A DNA stretch of 64,000 bases, taken from Shimia sp047124445 (GTDB lineage: Bacteria; Pseudomonadota; Alphaproteobacteria; Rhodobacterales; Rhodobacteraceae). The notes beneath the pieces are model-generated. The model made no database searches. It was not told where the DNA came from and saw only the letters and a program-made list of their open reading frames with translations. How positions within the stretch are numbered: position 1 is the stretch's first letter; each line of letters opens with the position of its first letter. This document shows positions 50,782 to 59,535 of this stretch, in pieces. Position numbers and translations under genes: made by a program. Where the stretch lies: positions 3,968,001 through 4,032,000 of the forward strand of contig NZ_CP138921.1 of NCBI RefSeq assembly GCF_047124445.1. The letters run 5' to 3'.

Positions 50782-51930
50782 ATGGTTGTGGAAGCGAAGC
50801 GAGGAAAAACACGGTGGGGCCGGGCGATAGCCGCGGTCGTTGCGGTGTTGGCAGTGACAGGCTGTTCAACCTTGCCAGGCCAGGGCACGAGCCGGGCCAT
50901 GATCACCATGACAGATGAGGTGGCTAACAACGAGGATGTCACGCGCGATTTTGCCCTGGTGCAGGTGACCCCTGCAGTGATCGGTAAAATCGGCGCGCCG
51001 ATGAAAGCCGGCTTTGCCGGCAGCCTCAGTTCGCGTAGCACCTCCAGCGCAGGCACAAAAATTCGCGTTGGCGACCGGCTGACCGTGCGGATTTGGGAAA
51101 GCTCGCCGGAAGGGCTGTTCTCAACTGTCGAGCAGAAATCATCCGCAATCCCGGTGATTGTGAGCAATGATGGCAACATCAACATTCCCTACGTGGGCAA
51201 CCTGCCTGTGGTCGGTTTGAGCGTGGATCAGGTGCGCACCCATGTTGCGGACGGATTGCGCGGCAAGGCGGTTGATCCCGAGGTCTCTGTCATCCTGGAA
51301 AAAGGCGGCGCGCAGAGCGTGACCGTTGTCGGGGATGCACGCTCGCCGGGGCGGTTTGACATTCCAGCCAGCGGATTGCGGCTTCTGGATGCGGTGGCCA
51401 CCGCCGGGGGCGCAACCAAACCAACCCATGATATGGAAGTGAGCCTTGTGCGCGGCAGTTCTCTGGCTCGTGCGCGTCTGGATGAGGTGATCTCCACCGG
51501 CAGTGCCAATGTCTGGTTGCAGCCGCGGGACACCGTGCAGCTGCTGCACAAGCCGCGCACCTTCTCCGCGTTTGGGGCGGTGTCCAAACCGTCGCAATAC
51601 CCGTTTGGCACCGAAACCGTCACCCTGGCCGAAGCGATCAGCAAAGTTGGCGGCCTGGATGACAAAACCGCAGACGACAGTGGTGTGTTCCTATTCCGGT
51701 TTGAAAACCGCGCCCGGGTGCAGAGCACCGGGGTGAAACTGCCTGATCGTGCCTACACCGATGGTGTGCCGACAATTTACTGGGTGGATCTGAACTCTCC
51801 GGAGGCGATCTTCATGACCCAGGCTTTCAACATGCGGGACAAAGACGTGTTGTTCGTCGCCAATGCCCCGTCCACCGATCTTGCCAAATTTGTCGCCATT
51901 GTCGCGGCAACACTAGCGATAGCGAGCTGA
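50782..51930 (+). CDS. Polysaccharide export outer-membrane lipoprotein (Wza/KpsD/BexD type)
   Basis: A 382-aa exported lipoprotein: a hydrophobic signal followed by the lipobox LAVTGC with the lipidated cysteine near residue 33. A polysaccharide biosynthesis/export (PES) domain follows (about 95-180: RVGDRLTVRIWESSPEG, VSNDGNINIPYVG), then SLBB-like beta-grasp repeats. It would form the outer-membrane channel for capsule polymer. ATG 50782 is chosen for the signal peptide; longer readings add an unlikely N-terminus. It is the first gene of the capsule operon. Confidence 0.9.
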   Translation: MVVEAKRGKTRWGRAIAAVVAVLAVTGCSTLPGQGTSRAMITMTDEVANNEDVTRDFALVQVTPAVIGKIGAPMKAGFAGSLSSRSTSSAGTKIRVGDRLTVRIWESSPEGLFSTVEQKSSAIPVIVSNDGNINIPYVGNLPVVGLSVDQVRTHVADGLRGKAVDPEVSVILEKGGAQSVTVVGDARSPGRFDIPASGLRLLDAVATAGGATKPTHDMEVSLVRGSSLARARLDEVISTGSANVWLQPRDTVQLLHKPRTFSAFGAVSKPSQYPFGTETVTLAEAISKVGGLDDKTADDSGVFLFRFENRARVQSTGVKLPDRAYTDGVPTIYWVDLNSPEAIFMTQAFNMRDKDVLFVANAPSTDLAKFVAIVAATLAIAS

Positions 51931-51934
51931 CCGA

Positions 51935-52678
51935 ATGAGTTTACATAGACTAACCCGCCCCCATCCCGAACCGCAGGTGTCGTTCCTGCTGTTGTCCGGC
52001 GGTGTGGGGTCACGCTCCAACCACCACGAGCCAAAGCAGTTTTATAAGCTGGCTGGCCATCCGATGATCGCGCATTCCATTATTGCGGCGGTGCGCACGC
52101 CCAATGTGGCCGAAATCGTGGTCAACGCGCCGGAAGGTTTTGAGGAGCGGACGCGCGAAATTATGGAAGCCTATTGTGCGGGCCTGCCGTACAAGATCAT
52201 TCCCGCAGGCGCGACGCGTCAGGAAAGCTGCGAGGCTTTGGCAGCGGCGGCCGAGAAGGATGTGATTGTGCTGCATGAGGCCGCACGCCCCTTCATCAGC
52301 GTCGATATGTTGACCGACCTGATCGAGAATGAAGCGGAGAACGCCGGGTATTGTTATGCGATCTCCTTCTCCATGTGTCGCATCGACACCGAGACCCGCC
52401 TTGTCAAGCGCGGTGTGTCTCGTGAGAAGGTTTTTGACATCCAGCTGCCGCAGAAATTTGCGCGAGAAACATTGCTTTCCGCGCATGCCAAAGCCCGGAA
52501 GAAGGGCAAGAACTACAATGAAGACTCGGTGATGGTGGTCAAAATGACCAAGGAGCCGGTTCTCTCTCTGGAGGGCTCCAGCCGCAACCGGAAAGTAACA
52601 ACCCCTGAAGATTTCATTATCGCAGAAGGCATGATGAAGGATTTCCACAGCAAAGGAAAAGTGACTCCCCATGACTAA
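51935..52678 (+). CDS. D-ribitol-5-phosphate cytidylyltransferase-like (TarI/Bcs1 N-domain type)
   Basis: A 247-aa nucleotidyltransferase related to IspD. It has the N-terminal LLLSGGVGSRSNHHEPKQF loop, the VLHEAARPFIS motif (IspD VHDAVRPF), and late NYNEDSVMVV. Together with the overlapping reductase downstream it looks like a split version of Bcs1/Acs1 from Haemophilus, whose cytidylyltransferase and reductase halves make CDP-ribitol for capsule. IspD itself would not sit in a capsule operon. Product assignment is by homology and context. Confidence 0.8.
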   Translation: MSLHRLTRPHPEPQVSFLLLSGGVGSRSNHHEPKQFYKLAGHPMIAHSIIAAVRTPNVAEIVVNAPEGFEERTREIMEAYCAGLPYKIIPAGATRQESCEALAAAAEKDVIVLHEAARPFISVDMLTDLIENEAENAGYCYAISFSMCRIDTETRLVKRGVSREKVFDIQLPQKFARETLLSAHAKARKKGKNYNEDSVMVVKMTKEPVLSLEGSSRNRKVTTPEDFIIAEGMMKDFHSKGKVTPHD

Positions 52679-53375
52679 AACTGTTTTAATTAGTGGTGCT
52701 TCCAAAGGCATCGGCCTTGCGACGGCGCGCCGTTTCGCACGCGGTATGGATGATGTGAATTGCATCGTCATGGTGGCGCGGAAATCCGACGCGTTTGACA
52801 GTGCCGTGGCCGAAGTTCGTGCCATTTCCGGCAACCGCCAGATTTTCCAGGTGGAAGCGGACCTGTCCGACCCGGAAGCCGTGAAAGACGTGTTTGACCG
52901 TCTGGACGCGGAAAACGTTGCGGTGAACTACATCGTCAACAACGCCGGCTTTACCAAGCCTGCCTCGATTAACGAAACCAACATGGCGGATTTTGAGCTG
53001 ACCATGCGGGTGAACGTCTATGCACCGTTCCGCTTTGTGCAAGAAGCACTGCTGCGCAACCACCCACTGGAGAAGATCATCAACATCGCCTCCACTGCAG
53101 GCATCAACGGTCGTTCCGGCTGGCTGTCCTACTCGACATCCAAAGCGGCTGTGATCAACATGTCCGAAGTGATGCGTGACGAGCTGGCACCTTATGGTGT
53201 GGACGTTGTATGTCTGTCGCCTGGCCGCTGTGCCACCGATCTGCGCAAAACCCTTGCGCCTGATGAAGATCCGACAACAATCATGCAACCGGAGCAGGTT
53301 GCGGATGTGATCGCCATGATGTCTTCGCCAACCGGCAAAATGCTGTTGAGCGAAAACCTGGTGGTGCGCACCTAA
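52671..53375 (+). CDS. SDR-family reductase, probable ribulose-5-phosphate reductase partner
   Basis: A 234-aa short-chain dehydrogenase with TGxxxGxG-type loop SGASKGIGLA (about 8-17), NNAG and the active pair YSTSK. It overlaps the cytidylyltransferase gene by 8 nt, so the two are co-translated. In Haemophilus Bcs1 the equivalent SDR domain reduces ribulose-5-phosphate to ribitol-5-phosphate for CDP-ribitol synthesis; the same role is inferred here because the two activities are adjacent. It could also reduce another sugar phosphate. Confidence 0.78.
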   Translation: MTKTVLISGASKGIGLATARRFARGMDDVNCIVMVARKSDAFDSAVAEVRAISGNRQIFQVEADLSDPEAVKDVFDRLDAENVAVNYIVNNAGFTKPASINETNMADFELTMRVNVYAPFRFVQEALLRNHPLEKIINIASTAGINGRSGWLSYSTSKAAVINMSEVMRDELAPYGVDVVCLSPGRCATDLRKTLAPDEDPTTIMQPEQVADVIAMMSSPTGKMLLSENLVVRT

Positions 53376-53379
53376 ACCG

Positions 53380-54677
53380 ATGTTGGAAGTGCGGGACACG
53401 AGTAATTTGGTGACGCGAAAAGAGCCCACTGGCGATCAACTTGGTGATCGCATTGAGGCCGCGCCTCAAGACTGCAGCGCCCCTGTTGCGCTGCGGGATG
53501 TCGAGGCCGTGCCGGATCAGGCTGTCTATCTGGACAGCCCGGTGCTCTCTGCCGTCAACCAGATCCGTCCTTTCTTTGAAAGCGGTGCCTACGGGAAATC
53601 CGACACGCCGCTGTTGCTGCGCCATCGCGCATTGATCCGGATGCAGCGGCTGTTCAGCCGTTTGCCAACCGATCTGGATGTGCGGCCAGTCAAAGGGGCA
53701 AATGGAGCACGATTCCCACTGCGTCCGGGTGGGGTCCTGTTTATCCGTTTAACTCGCAATCCAACTTGCAAACTGTGGCCAACCGGTCGTTCCGACACGT
53801 TCTTACGCTTCATGGGGAGAGCAACAAGGGCGCGTCGGTACGACCGGCGTCACGCATGTATGACTATGTATCCATCGCCGGTCCGCTGGCGCGGGATCGC
53901 TATTTGGATGCCGGAATTTTCACGGCGTCGGATGTGGACCAGGGGCGCCTGGTGATGATGGGTGACACCTTTGTGCAATCCATGCCCTGGATCAAACCGG
54001 CGCGGATCACAGACACTGCGCCCGTGATTTTTTATTCGCCAACCTGGGAAGGCTACGGCAGCGAAGCGGACAATTACAGTTCGGTCGCCGGCCTGCGCGG
54101 GTTCATGGCAGTTCTGAAAGCGGCGCGGGCGCTGGACCTGCATCGCGTTGTGGTCAAGCCACACCCGTATTTAGGCATGTTACGCCCGGCGATGGTCCGG
54201 GAGTTCATTTCTGGTATTCGCCTGTTGCGCCGCTCTGGCCTGCAAGTGGCCGTGGCGCTGCGGAACGCCAGCCTGCAGTTGCGCTTTGGCTGTCACACAC
54301 AGTTGAGCCGACTGACCACCATCGAGGAAGATGAGAGCGCGCCGGTGGCCGTGGCGCTGGCGCTGTGTGACATCTCTGGCATGGAGGCCATTTTCCTCAA
54401 GCAGCGCATCCGCCATATGGTGTTGGCGCGGGAAAGTGATGTGCCCAGAGGCCTTGAGACAATCTACGATCACAAGTCGATCATGTCCCATCAGGACCCG
54501 GAAACGGCGGTGATGGATTATCTTAACGGCGCTGACGATACTGATGCCGCTCATCGGAAAATGGTGTTTGGCTGGCAAAACCCCGAGTTGGAAGGGATGT
54601 CGGCCAGTTCCGCGCGGCGTTGGATCATTGACTACGTCCGGCGCGATCCGTTCTGGTCTCGGAGCAAGTCGGTGTGA
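53380..54677 (+). pseudogene. CDP-glycerol/CDP-ribitol-type polymerase, interrupted by a frameshift
   Basis: Two consecutive frames together encode about 432 aa similar to CDP-glycerol glycerophosphotransferase-like capsule enzymes. The first frame (from ATG 53380) runs naturally to LPTDLDVRPVKG and LRPGG at about 53735. The fit then continues in the next frame with PVYPFNSQSN..LHGESNKGASVRPASRMYDYV and a C-terminal YSPTWEGYG, KPHP, SDISG-like part. The span is 1298 nt, one short of a multiple of three, and the switch lies at a GGGTGGGG run near 53727-53737, so one base is missing. It may be a sequencing error, phase variation at the G-run, or a true loss of function. Confidence 0.65.
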
Positions 54678-54860
54678 GCCAAGGCCGACTGTTCAAAGCG
54701 TTGAAAAGTCACGGATGTTTGGTAAACTTGTTCAGGCAGTTTCTCACATTATCTCAATAAAGGCGTGACAGACCTGTTGCGTGCGCACTTTGACACAAAC
54801 CAGTGGTCCGGTGCAGAAGACACAAAAAGCCGGCGCCAAAAGGCGCACGAAAGGTAAGAG

Positions 54861-56054
54861 ATGGCAGAAGTCAAAGCATTGAAGGCGGTCGAAGAGACAG
54901 ACGGTCCGAGCGGTGTGATGCAGGCGCCGCCCAAGTCTTCGCCGTTGAAAAACAAACGGTGGGGCGTGATCCTGTCCTTCCTGTTGTTGTTTGTGACACC
55001 GGTGGCGCTTGGTGGCGCCTACTTCGGACATTTTGCGTCTGACCGGTACGCCGCGGGCGCCAGCTTTGTGATCCGCGGTCTCGAAGGCGGCGGTGCGCCT
55101 GATTTTGTGACGTCTTTTACCGGCCTGTCGCCCAGCGGCAGCACCACCTCTGACAGCTATGTTGTGCGCAATTTCCTGGAAAGTGCGGATCTACTGCGTC
55201 ACCTGGATGCGGAGCTGGATCTGCGGGGACATTATTCCCAGGAGTTTATTGACCCTATTGCGCGGTTCAATCCGGACGGGACATTCGAAGAACTGGTGGA
55301 GTATTGGCAATGGCGGATCAACACCACCTATGACAGCACCACGGGCATCGTGACCTTTGAGGTGCAGGCCTTTGACGCGGAAATGGCGGAGCGTTTGGCG
55401 CAATTGGCGTTGGCGGCGGCCGATCGGCTGGTGAACGAACTTTCGGAAAAGGCCCGACAGGACTCGGTGCAGTTTGCCGCCAAAGAGGTGGAGCGGGCTG
55501 AAGAGCGGGTGCGCAATGTACGTCTGCAACTGGTGGATTTCCGCGCGGAACGCGGCGCTGTGGACCCGATGGTGAATGCGCAGCTGGATGCAGAGCTGAT
55601 GGCGTCTTTGGAAACCAAGCTGGTGGACATTCAGGCCCGTATCAATGCGTTGTCCGGCTCGGTGGACGCAGACTCACCGATGCTCATGCAACTCAACCGT
55701 CAGGCCTCCGCTTTGGAAGAGCAAATCAAGCAGCGCCGCGCACTGATTGGTCAGTCTGGCGGAGCGGACAGCCATGAAAACACGGCTGAAGCTCTGGCGG
55801 CTTATGAAGGTCTGTTGATTGAACAGAACTTTGCCCAGCAGAGCTATGCCTCGGCCATGGTCTCTCTGGAGACCGCACGCATGGATGCAGACCGGCAGCA
55901 ACGCTACCTTGGTGTGTTTGCACGCCCCTTCGTGCCGAATGAGCCAGCCTATCCGGTGCGCGTGCGTGACTTTTTCCTGGTCATGATTGCAGCCTTTGCG
56001 CTGTGGGCGATTTCAACGCTGATTGCCTACACCATCCGGGATCACATGCGCTGA
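54861..56054 (+). CDS. kpsE: Capsule export inner-membrane adaptor (KpsE/BexC/CtrB type)
   Basis: A 397-aa membrane-periplasmic adaptor that links the inner-membrane ABC transporter to the outer-membrane channel. One membrane segment lies near the N-terminus (about 35-58, preceded by a KNKRWGV basic stretch), a long periplasmic domain with coiled-coil helices follows (about 190-310), and a second segment is near the C-terminus (about 365-390, with the preceding Pro/Tyr motif PAYPVR). The length suits the family. A 183-bp gap separates it from the frameshifted polymerase. Confidence 0.9.
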   Translation: MAEVKALKAVEETDGPSGVMQAPPKSSPLKNKRWGVILSFLLLFVTPVALGGAYFGHFASDRYAAGASFVIRGLEGGGAPDFVTSFTGLSPSGSTTSDSYVVRNFLESADLLRHLDAELDLRGHYSQEFIDPIARFNPDGTFEELVEYWQWRINTTYDSTTGIVTFEVQAFDAEMAERLAQLALAAADRLVNELSEKARQDSVQFAAKEVERAEERVRNVRLQLVDFRAERGAVDPMVNAQLDAELMASLETKLVDIQARINALSGSVDADSPMLMQLNRQASALEEQIKQRRALIGQSGGADSHENTAEALAAYEGLLIEQNFAQQSYASAMVSLETARMDADRQQRYLGVFARPFVPNEPAYPVRVRDFFLVMIAAFALWAISTLIAYTIRDHMR

Positions 56055-56064
56055 GGTCTGGCTG

Positions 56065-56832
56065 ATGTTTTATGCCATCTGGTTGCAAATCCGCGTCATC
56101 GCGGCGCTGACCCTGCGCGAAACGCGCATGACGTTTGGCACGTCGCACTCGGGGTATTTCTGGGCGATTTTCCAGCCGATCTTCTCGGTGTCTTTCTTGA
56201 TGACACTGTTTTACCTGATCGGTCGGCAGTCTCCGTTTGGCACCTCACTGGCGCTGTTTTTTGCGACCGCCGTGTTGACGCTGGAGCTGTATAACAAGCT
56301 CTCCGTGTCGCTGATGCGGGCGTTTACGTCCAACAAGTCGCTGCTGTCTTATCCGATGATCAAAGAGCCGGACACGTTGTTTGCGCGGCTGTCGTTGATT
56401 GCCTGCACGTTTATTGTGATCAACGTGATCTTTTACAGCGGGTTGCTTGCCGTTGGGCTTGGCCAATTGCCAGCCCATCCGGAACGGGTGATCTATGCCT
56501 TTCTGACCACCTGCCTGCTTGGCTTTGGTGTCGGGTCCATCAATGCCATCCTCTACCAGAAGAACCAGGCCTGGCAGCACATCGAGAAGATTTTTGCGCG
56601 GCCGTTGTTCTTTCTATCCGGTGTGTTCTACATCCCGTCCACGATGCCCCCAGAAGCGGTGGCGGTGTTGAAGTGGAACCCGATTTTGCACGTCGTGGAA
56701 TGGACGCGGGAGGGGTTTTATACGAACTACCGCAGTGATGTGCTCAACATCGCCTATCCCTTGGGGCTTGGCGCGACGCTTGTGATCATTGCGTTGTTTG
56801 CTGAGCGGATCACCCGCAAACAGAGGGTCTGA
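56065..56832 (+). CDS. kpsM: Capsular polysaccharide ABC transporter permease (KpsM type)
   Basis: A 255-aa ABC-2 permease with six hydrophobic segments. N-terminal RVIAALTLRETRMTFG and the central FFLSGVFYIPSTMPPEAV are typical of KpsM/BexB/CtrC. ATG 56065 follows GAGG and lies after the KpsE stop; an in-frame start at 56023 would overlap that gene. It partners the ATPase encoded 2 nt downstream. Confidence 0.92.
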   Translation: MFYAIWLQIRVIAALTLRETRMTFGTSHSGYFWAIFQPIFSVSFLMTLFYLIGRQSPFGTSLALFFATAVLTLELYNKLSVSLMRAFTSNKSLLSYPMIKEPDTLFARLSLIACTFIVINVIFYSGLLAVGLGQLPAHPERVIYAFLTTCLLGFGVGSINAILYQKNQAWQHIEKIFARPLFFLSGVFYIPSTMPPEAVAVLKWNPILHVVEWTREGFYTNYRSDVLNIAYPLGLGATLVIIALFAERITRKQRV

Positions 56833-56834
56833 TC

Positions 56835-57485
56835 ATGATTGCGTTTGAGAACCTGACCAAGATCTACAACGTCAAGGGCGTCAAAAAGGTGATCCTGGAT
56901 GACGCGTCTTACCGGTTTGAGGATCGCAAAAACGTCGCGCTGATGGGGCACAATGGCGCGGGCAAATCGACCATGATGCGGATGATTGCCGGGATTGAGC
57001 TGCCGACGTCCGGGCGCGTGCGCCGGACAGAGAAAGTCAGCTGGCCCATGGGATTTGCGCGCGGCTTTAACGGTATGATGACCGGTGTGGAAAACGTGCG
57101 TTTTGTGTCGCGGGTCTATGGCTGTCACACAGACAGTGTTCTGGAGCAGGTGCAGGAGTTTGCCGAGTTGGGCAAATCTCTGGCGCTGCCGATCCAGACC
57201 TATTCCAGCGGGATGAAGGCGCGCTTGGCTTTTGGGTTGTCACTGGCGATCAGCTTTGAATGCTACTTGATTGACGAGATCACAGCCGTGGGTGACCGGC
57301 GGTTCAAGAAGAAGAGTGAAAAAGCGCTCAAGGATAAGATCAAGAACGCGCGCGTGGTGATGATTTCGCATTCCGAGAAGACCATCAAGGATTACTGCGA
57401 TTGTGGCGTGTTTGCCTATGGCAGCAAGCTGTATCACTACGACGACGTCAACGAATTGCTCAAAGATTACAGGAAGTTTTGTTAA
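56835..57485 (+). CDS. kpsT: Capsular polysaccharide ABC transporter ATPase (KpsT type)
   Basis: A 216-aa ATPase with Walker A GHNGAGKST (about 40-48), signature YSSGMKARLAFGLSL, and Walker B YLIDEITAVGD. The short length and late SGMKAR signature suit KpsT/BexA/CtrD. It energises export of the capsule polymer with KpsM. Its stop overlaps the next start by 1 nt (TAATG). Confidence 0.94.
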   Translation: MIAFENLTKIYNVKGVKKVILDDASYRFEDRKNVALMGHNGAGKSTMMRMIAGIELPTSGRVRRTEKVSWPMGFARGFNGMMTGVENVRFVSRVYGCHTDSVLEQVQEFAELGKSLALPIQTYSSGMKARLAFGLSLAISFECYLIDEITAVGDRRFKKKSEKALKDKIKNARVVMISHSEKTIKDYCDCGVFAYGSKLYHYDDVNELLKDYRKFC

Positions 57486-58342
57486 TGGTGCGTTTGGGTG
57501 CGGTTGCGGCGCTGTTGGTTGCGGCGCTCGCGGTTTGGGGAGTTTCCGGCGGCTCGGCAGTGCGGGCGGCACAAACCTGTGGCGATGAGAATGGCAACCT
57601 GCGGGTGATGACGTTTAACATTCGCACGGCGCTTGGCACGAAAAACCCTGGCGCCAATCCGTTACACCAGTTGCTTGAAGAGCATGACGTCGGACCCATT
57701 GTGGCGGCGATAGCGGCGGCCGATCCCGATGTGGTGGCTTTGCAGGAGGTGCTGGGCTGGGGCCAAACCGGCCGCATTGCGCGTGCGTTGGACATGGAGA
57801 GCACGTTTGCCTTTCACCCAAGCCCGCTGCCGTGGTGGGGCAACGCCGTTCTGAGCAAATGCCCGATGACCAAGACCAAGCGTGTTGTGACCAGCCGTGG
57901 GCGCGGCAATGGCAAGGCGATGCCCGTTGCGCGTTTGGATGTGGCGGGCGGGACGGTGTTTGCCACCTCGATCCATCGTGATCGCGAAGACAACACCGGA
58001 ATTCAGTTGCAACGCATGATGGCGCCGTTTGCACAGACCGATACGCCGGTGCTTCTGATGGGGGATTTCAATTTTAAGCCCAATGACAAGCGGCATGGGG
58101 TTGTGTCTGCTGTCTATGAGGACAGTGCGTTGGTGGCACAGGCCGGCGCGGACTATGTGCTGGAACGGGGCACCTATCCGGTGATTGCCGGGACCAAGAA
58201 GCACCGCCGGATCGACTATGTCTTTCTGTCTAAGGGGGACTTTGTTGTCTCCAATGTGGCGGTGATCGAGGGGGGACACGCCGGAGCCTCGGACCATCTG
58301 GGCTACGTGGCGGATGTGACGCTCACCCCACGCGCCAACTAG
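57485..58342 (+). CDS. Exported endonuclease/exonuclease/phosphatase-family protein
   Basis: A 285-aa protein with an N-terminal signal peptide (about 1-26, SAVRAAQ) and an EEP fold: LRVMTFNIR (metal site), ALQEVLGW with the catalytic glutamate, MGDFNFKPND, and RRIDYVFLS..GASDHLG with the final histidine. All catalytic residues are present. The family hydrolyses phosphodiesters or phosphomonoesters; in a capsule operon it could act on a polyol-phosphate polymer or lipid-linked precursor, but that is inference. It overlaps kpsT by 1 nt. Confidence 0.85.
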   Translation: MVRLGAVAALLVAALAVWGVSGGSAVRAAQTCGDENGNLRVMTFNIRTALGTKNPGANPLHQLLEEHDVGPIVAAIAAADPDVVALQEVLGWGQTGRIARALDMESTFAFHPSPLPWWGNAVLSKCPMTKTKRVVTSRGRGNGKAMPVARLDVAGGTVFATSIHRDREDNTGIQLQRMMAPFAQTDTPVLLMGDFNFKPNDKRHGVVSAVYEDSALVAQAGADYVLERGTYPVIAGTKKHRRIDYVFLSKGDFVVSNVAVIEGGHAGASDHLGYVADVTLTPRAN

Positions 58343-58536
58343 TTTTTTTGCGTTTGTGTTGGGAGCGGCCTGCAGCGTCGCTCCGTGTAAAAAAAATTTG
58401 ATCATATTCCGGAGAATCCCTTGCGGGCTGTCGCCGCGCGTGATTGCATCTGGCGTCAGCATCGCTGGGTATTGGCACTACGCCTGCCTGCCCGGTGATG
58501 GGAGAGATTGGCGCGGATTGCGGCGAGGGGGCTTGA

Positions 58537-59535
58537 GTGACAGACAACTGGGGGCATATGCCGGATGGCCGCGCGGTGTATCGCGTGACGCTGACCGGCG
58601 GCGGGCTGACTGCACATGTGCTGACCTATGGCGCTGTGTTGCAGGACCTGCGCCTTGCGGGACATGACGCGCCTTTGGTGCTGGGGTTTCCTGACTTTGC
58701 GCCTTACCTGACGGACTCGCCTTTCTTTGGGGCCACGGCAGGGCGGTTTGCCAACCGTATCCGCGACGGGCATCTGGAGCTGGATGGGCAGAGCTATCAG
58801 CTGGATACCAATGATGGCGGTCGGCACACATTGCATGGCGGGGCTCAGGGGCTGGGTGGTCATCTTTGGGAGATTGACACAGCCACCGAGGATCGCGTGA
58901 CGCTCAAAGCGGTGCTGCCGGATGGACATATGGGGTTTCCCGGCACGCTGACGTGCGCGGTGACCTTTGCGCTTCTGGACGGCGGCACATTGGACATCCA
59001 GATGCGGGCAACAACAGACAAGACCACGCTGTGTAGCCTGGCGCATCACAGCTATTTTGTGCTCGATGATGCGGGCAGCGTTTCGGAGCATCACTTGCAG
59101 ATTGCCGCCACGAGCTACACCCCGGTGGATGACACCTTGATCCCGACGGGCGAGGTTGTGCCGGTGGCGGGCACGCGGTTTGATTTTCGTGACGCCGCGC
59201 CGCTGAGCCAGGCCCACCCTGTGGATCACAACTTTTGTCTGTCCAAGGCGCGGCAACCGTTGCGCCCCGTGGCGCGCTTGCAGAGTTTGGCCTCCGGCGT
59301 GCGGATGGAATGCTTGACCACCGAGCCGGGATTGCAGGTCTATGACGGAGGCGGGATTGCCACGGACGTGCCCGGCCTGCGTGGCCAACAGATGGGCGCC
59401 TGTGCCGGACTGGCACTGGAGCCGCAGGTTTGGCCGGACGCGCATCATCACAAAGACTTTCCGCAGGCCGTGTTGCGGCCGGGCGAGACTTATCACCAAC
59501 ACACACAATTTGTCTTTTCGAAAGGTCAGACATGA
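58537..59535 (+). CDS. galM: Aldose 1-epimerase
   Basis: A 332-aa galactose mutarotase family enzyme that interconverts alpha and beta anomers of aldoses. Family marks: the FGATAGRFANRI motif (about 65-76), the NDGGRHTLHGGAQG region with a catalytic histidine, the central AHHSYFVLD and the late ALEPQVWPDA with its acidic residue. The GTG start follows GAGGGGG. It overlaps the dehydrogenase gene by 4 nt, so the pair are coupled and may serve sugar oxidation. Confidence 0.92.
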   Translation: MTDNWGHMPDGRAVYRVTLTGGGLTAHVLTYGAVLQDLRLAGHDAPLVLGFPDFAPYLTDSPFFGATAGRFANRIRDGHLELDGQSYQLDTNDGGRHTLHGGAQGLGGHLWEIDTATEDRVTLKAVLPDGHMGFPGTLTCAVTFALLDGGTLDIQMRATTDKTTLCSLAHHSYFVLDDAGSVSEHHLQIAATSYTPVDDTLIPTGEVVPVAGTRFDFRDAAPLSQAHPVDHNFCLSKARQPLRPVARLQSLASGVRMECLTTEPGLQVYDGGGIATDVPGLRGQQMGACAGLALEPQVWPDAHHHKDFPQAVLRPGETYHQHTQFVFSKGQT

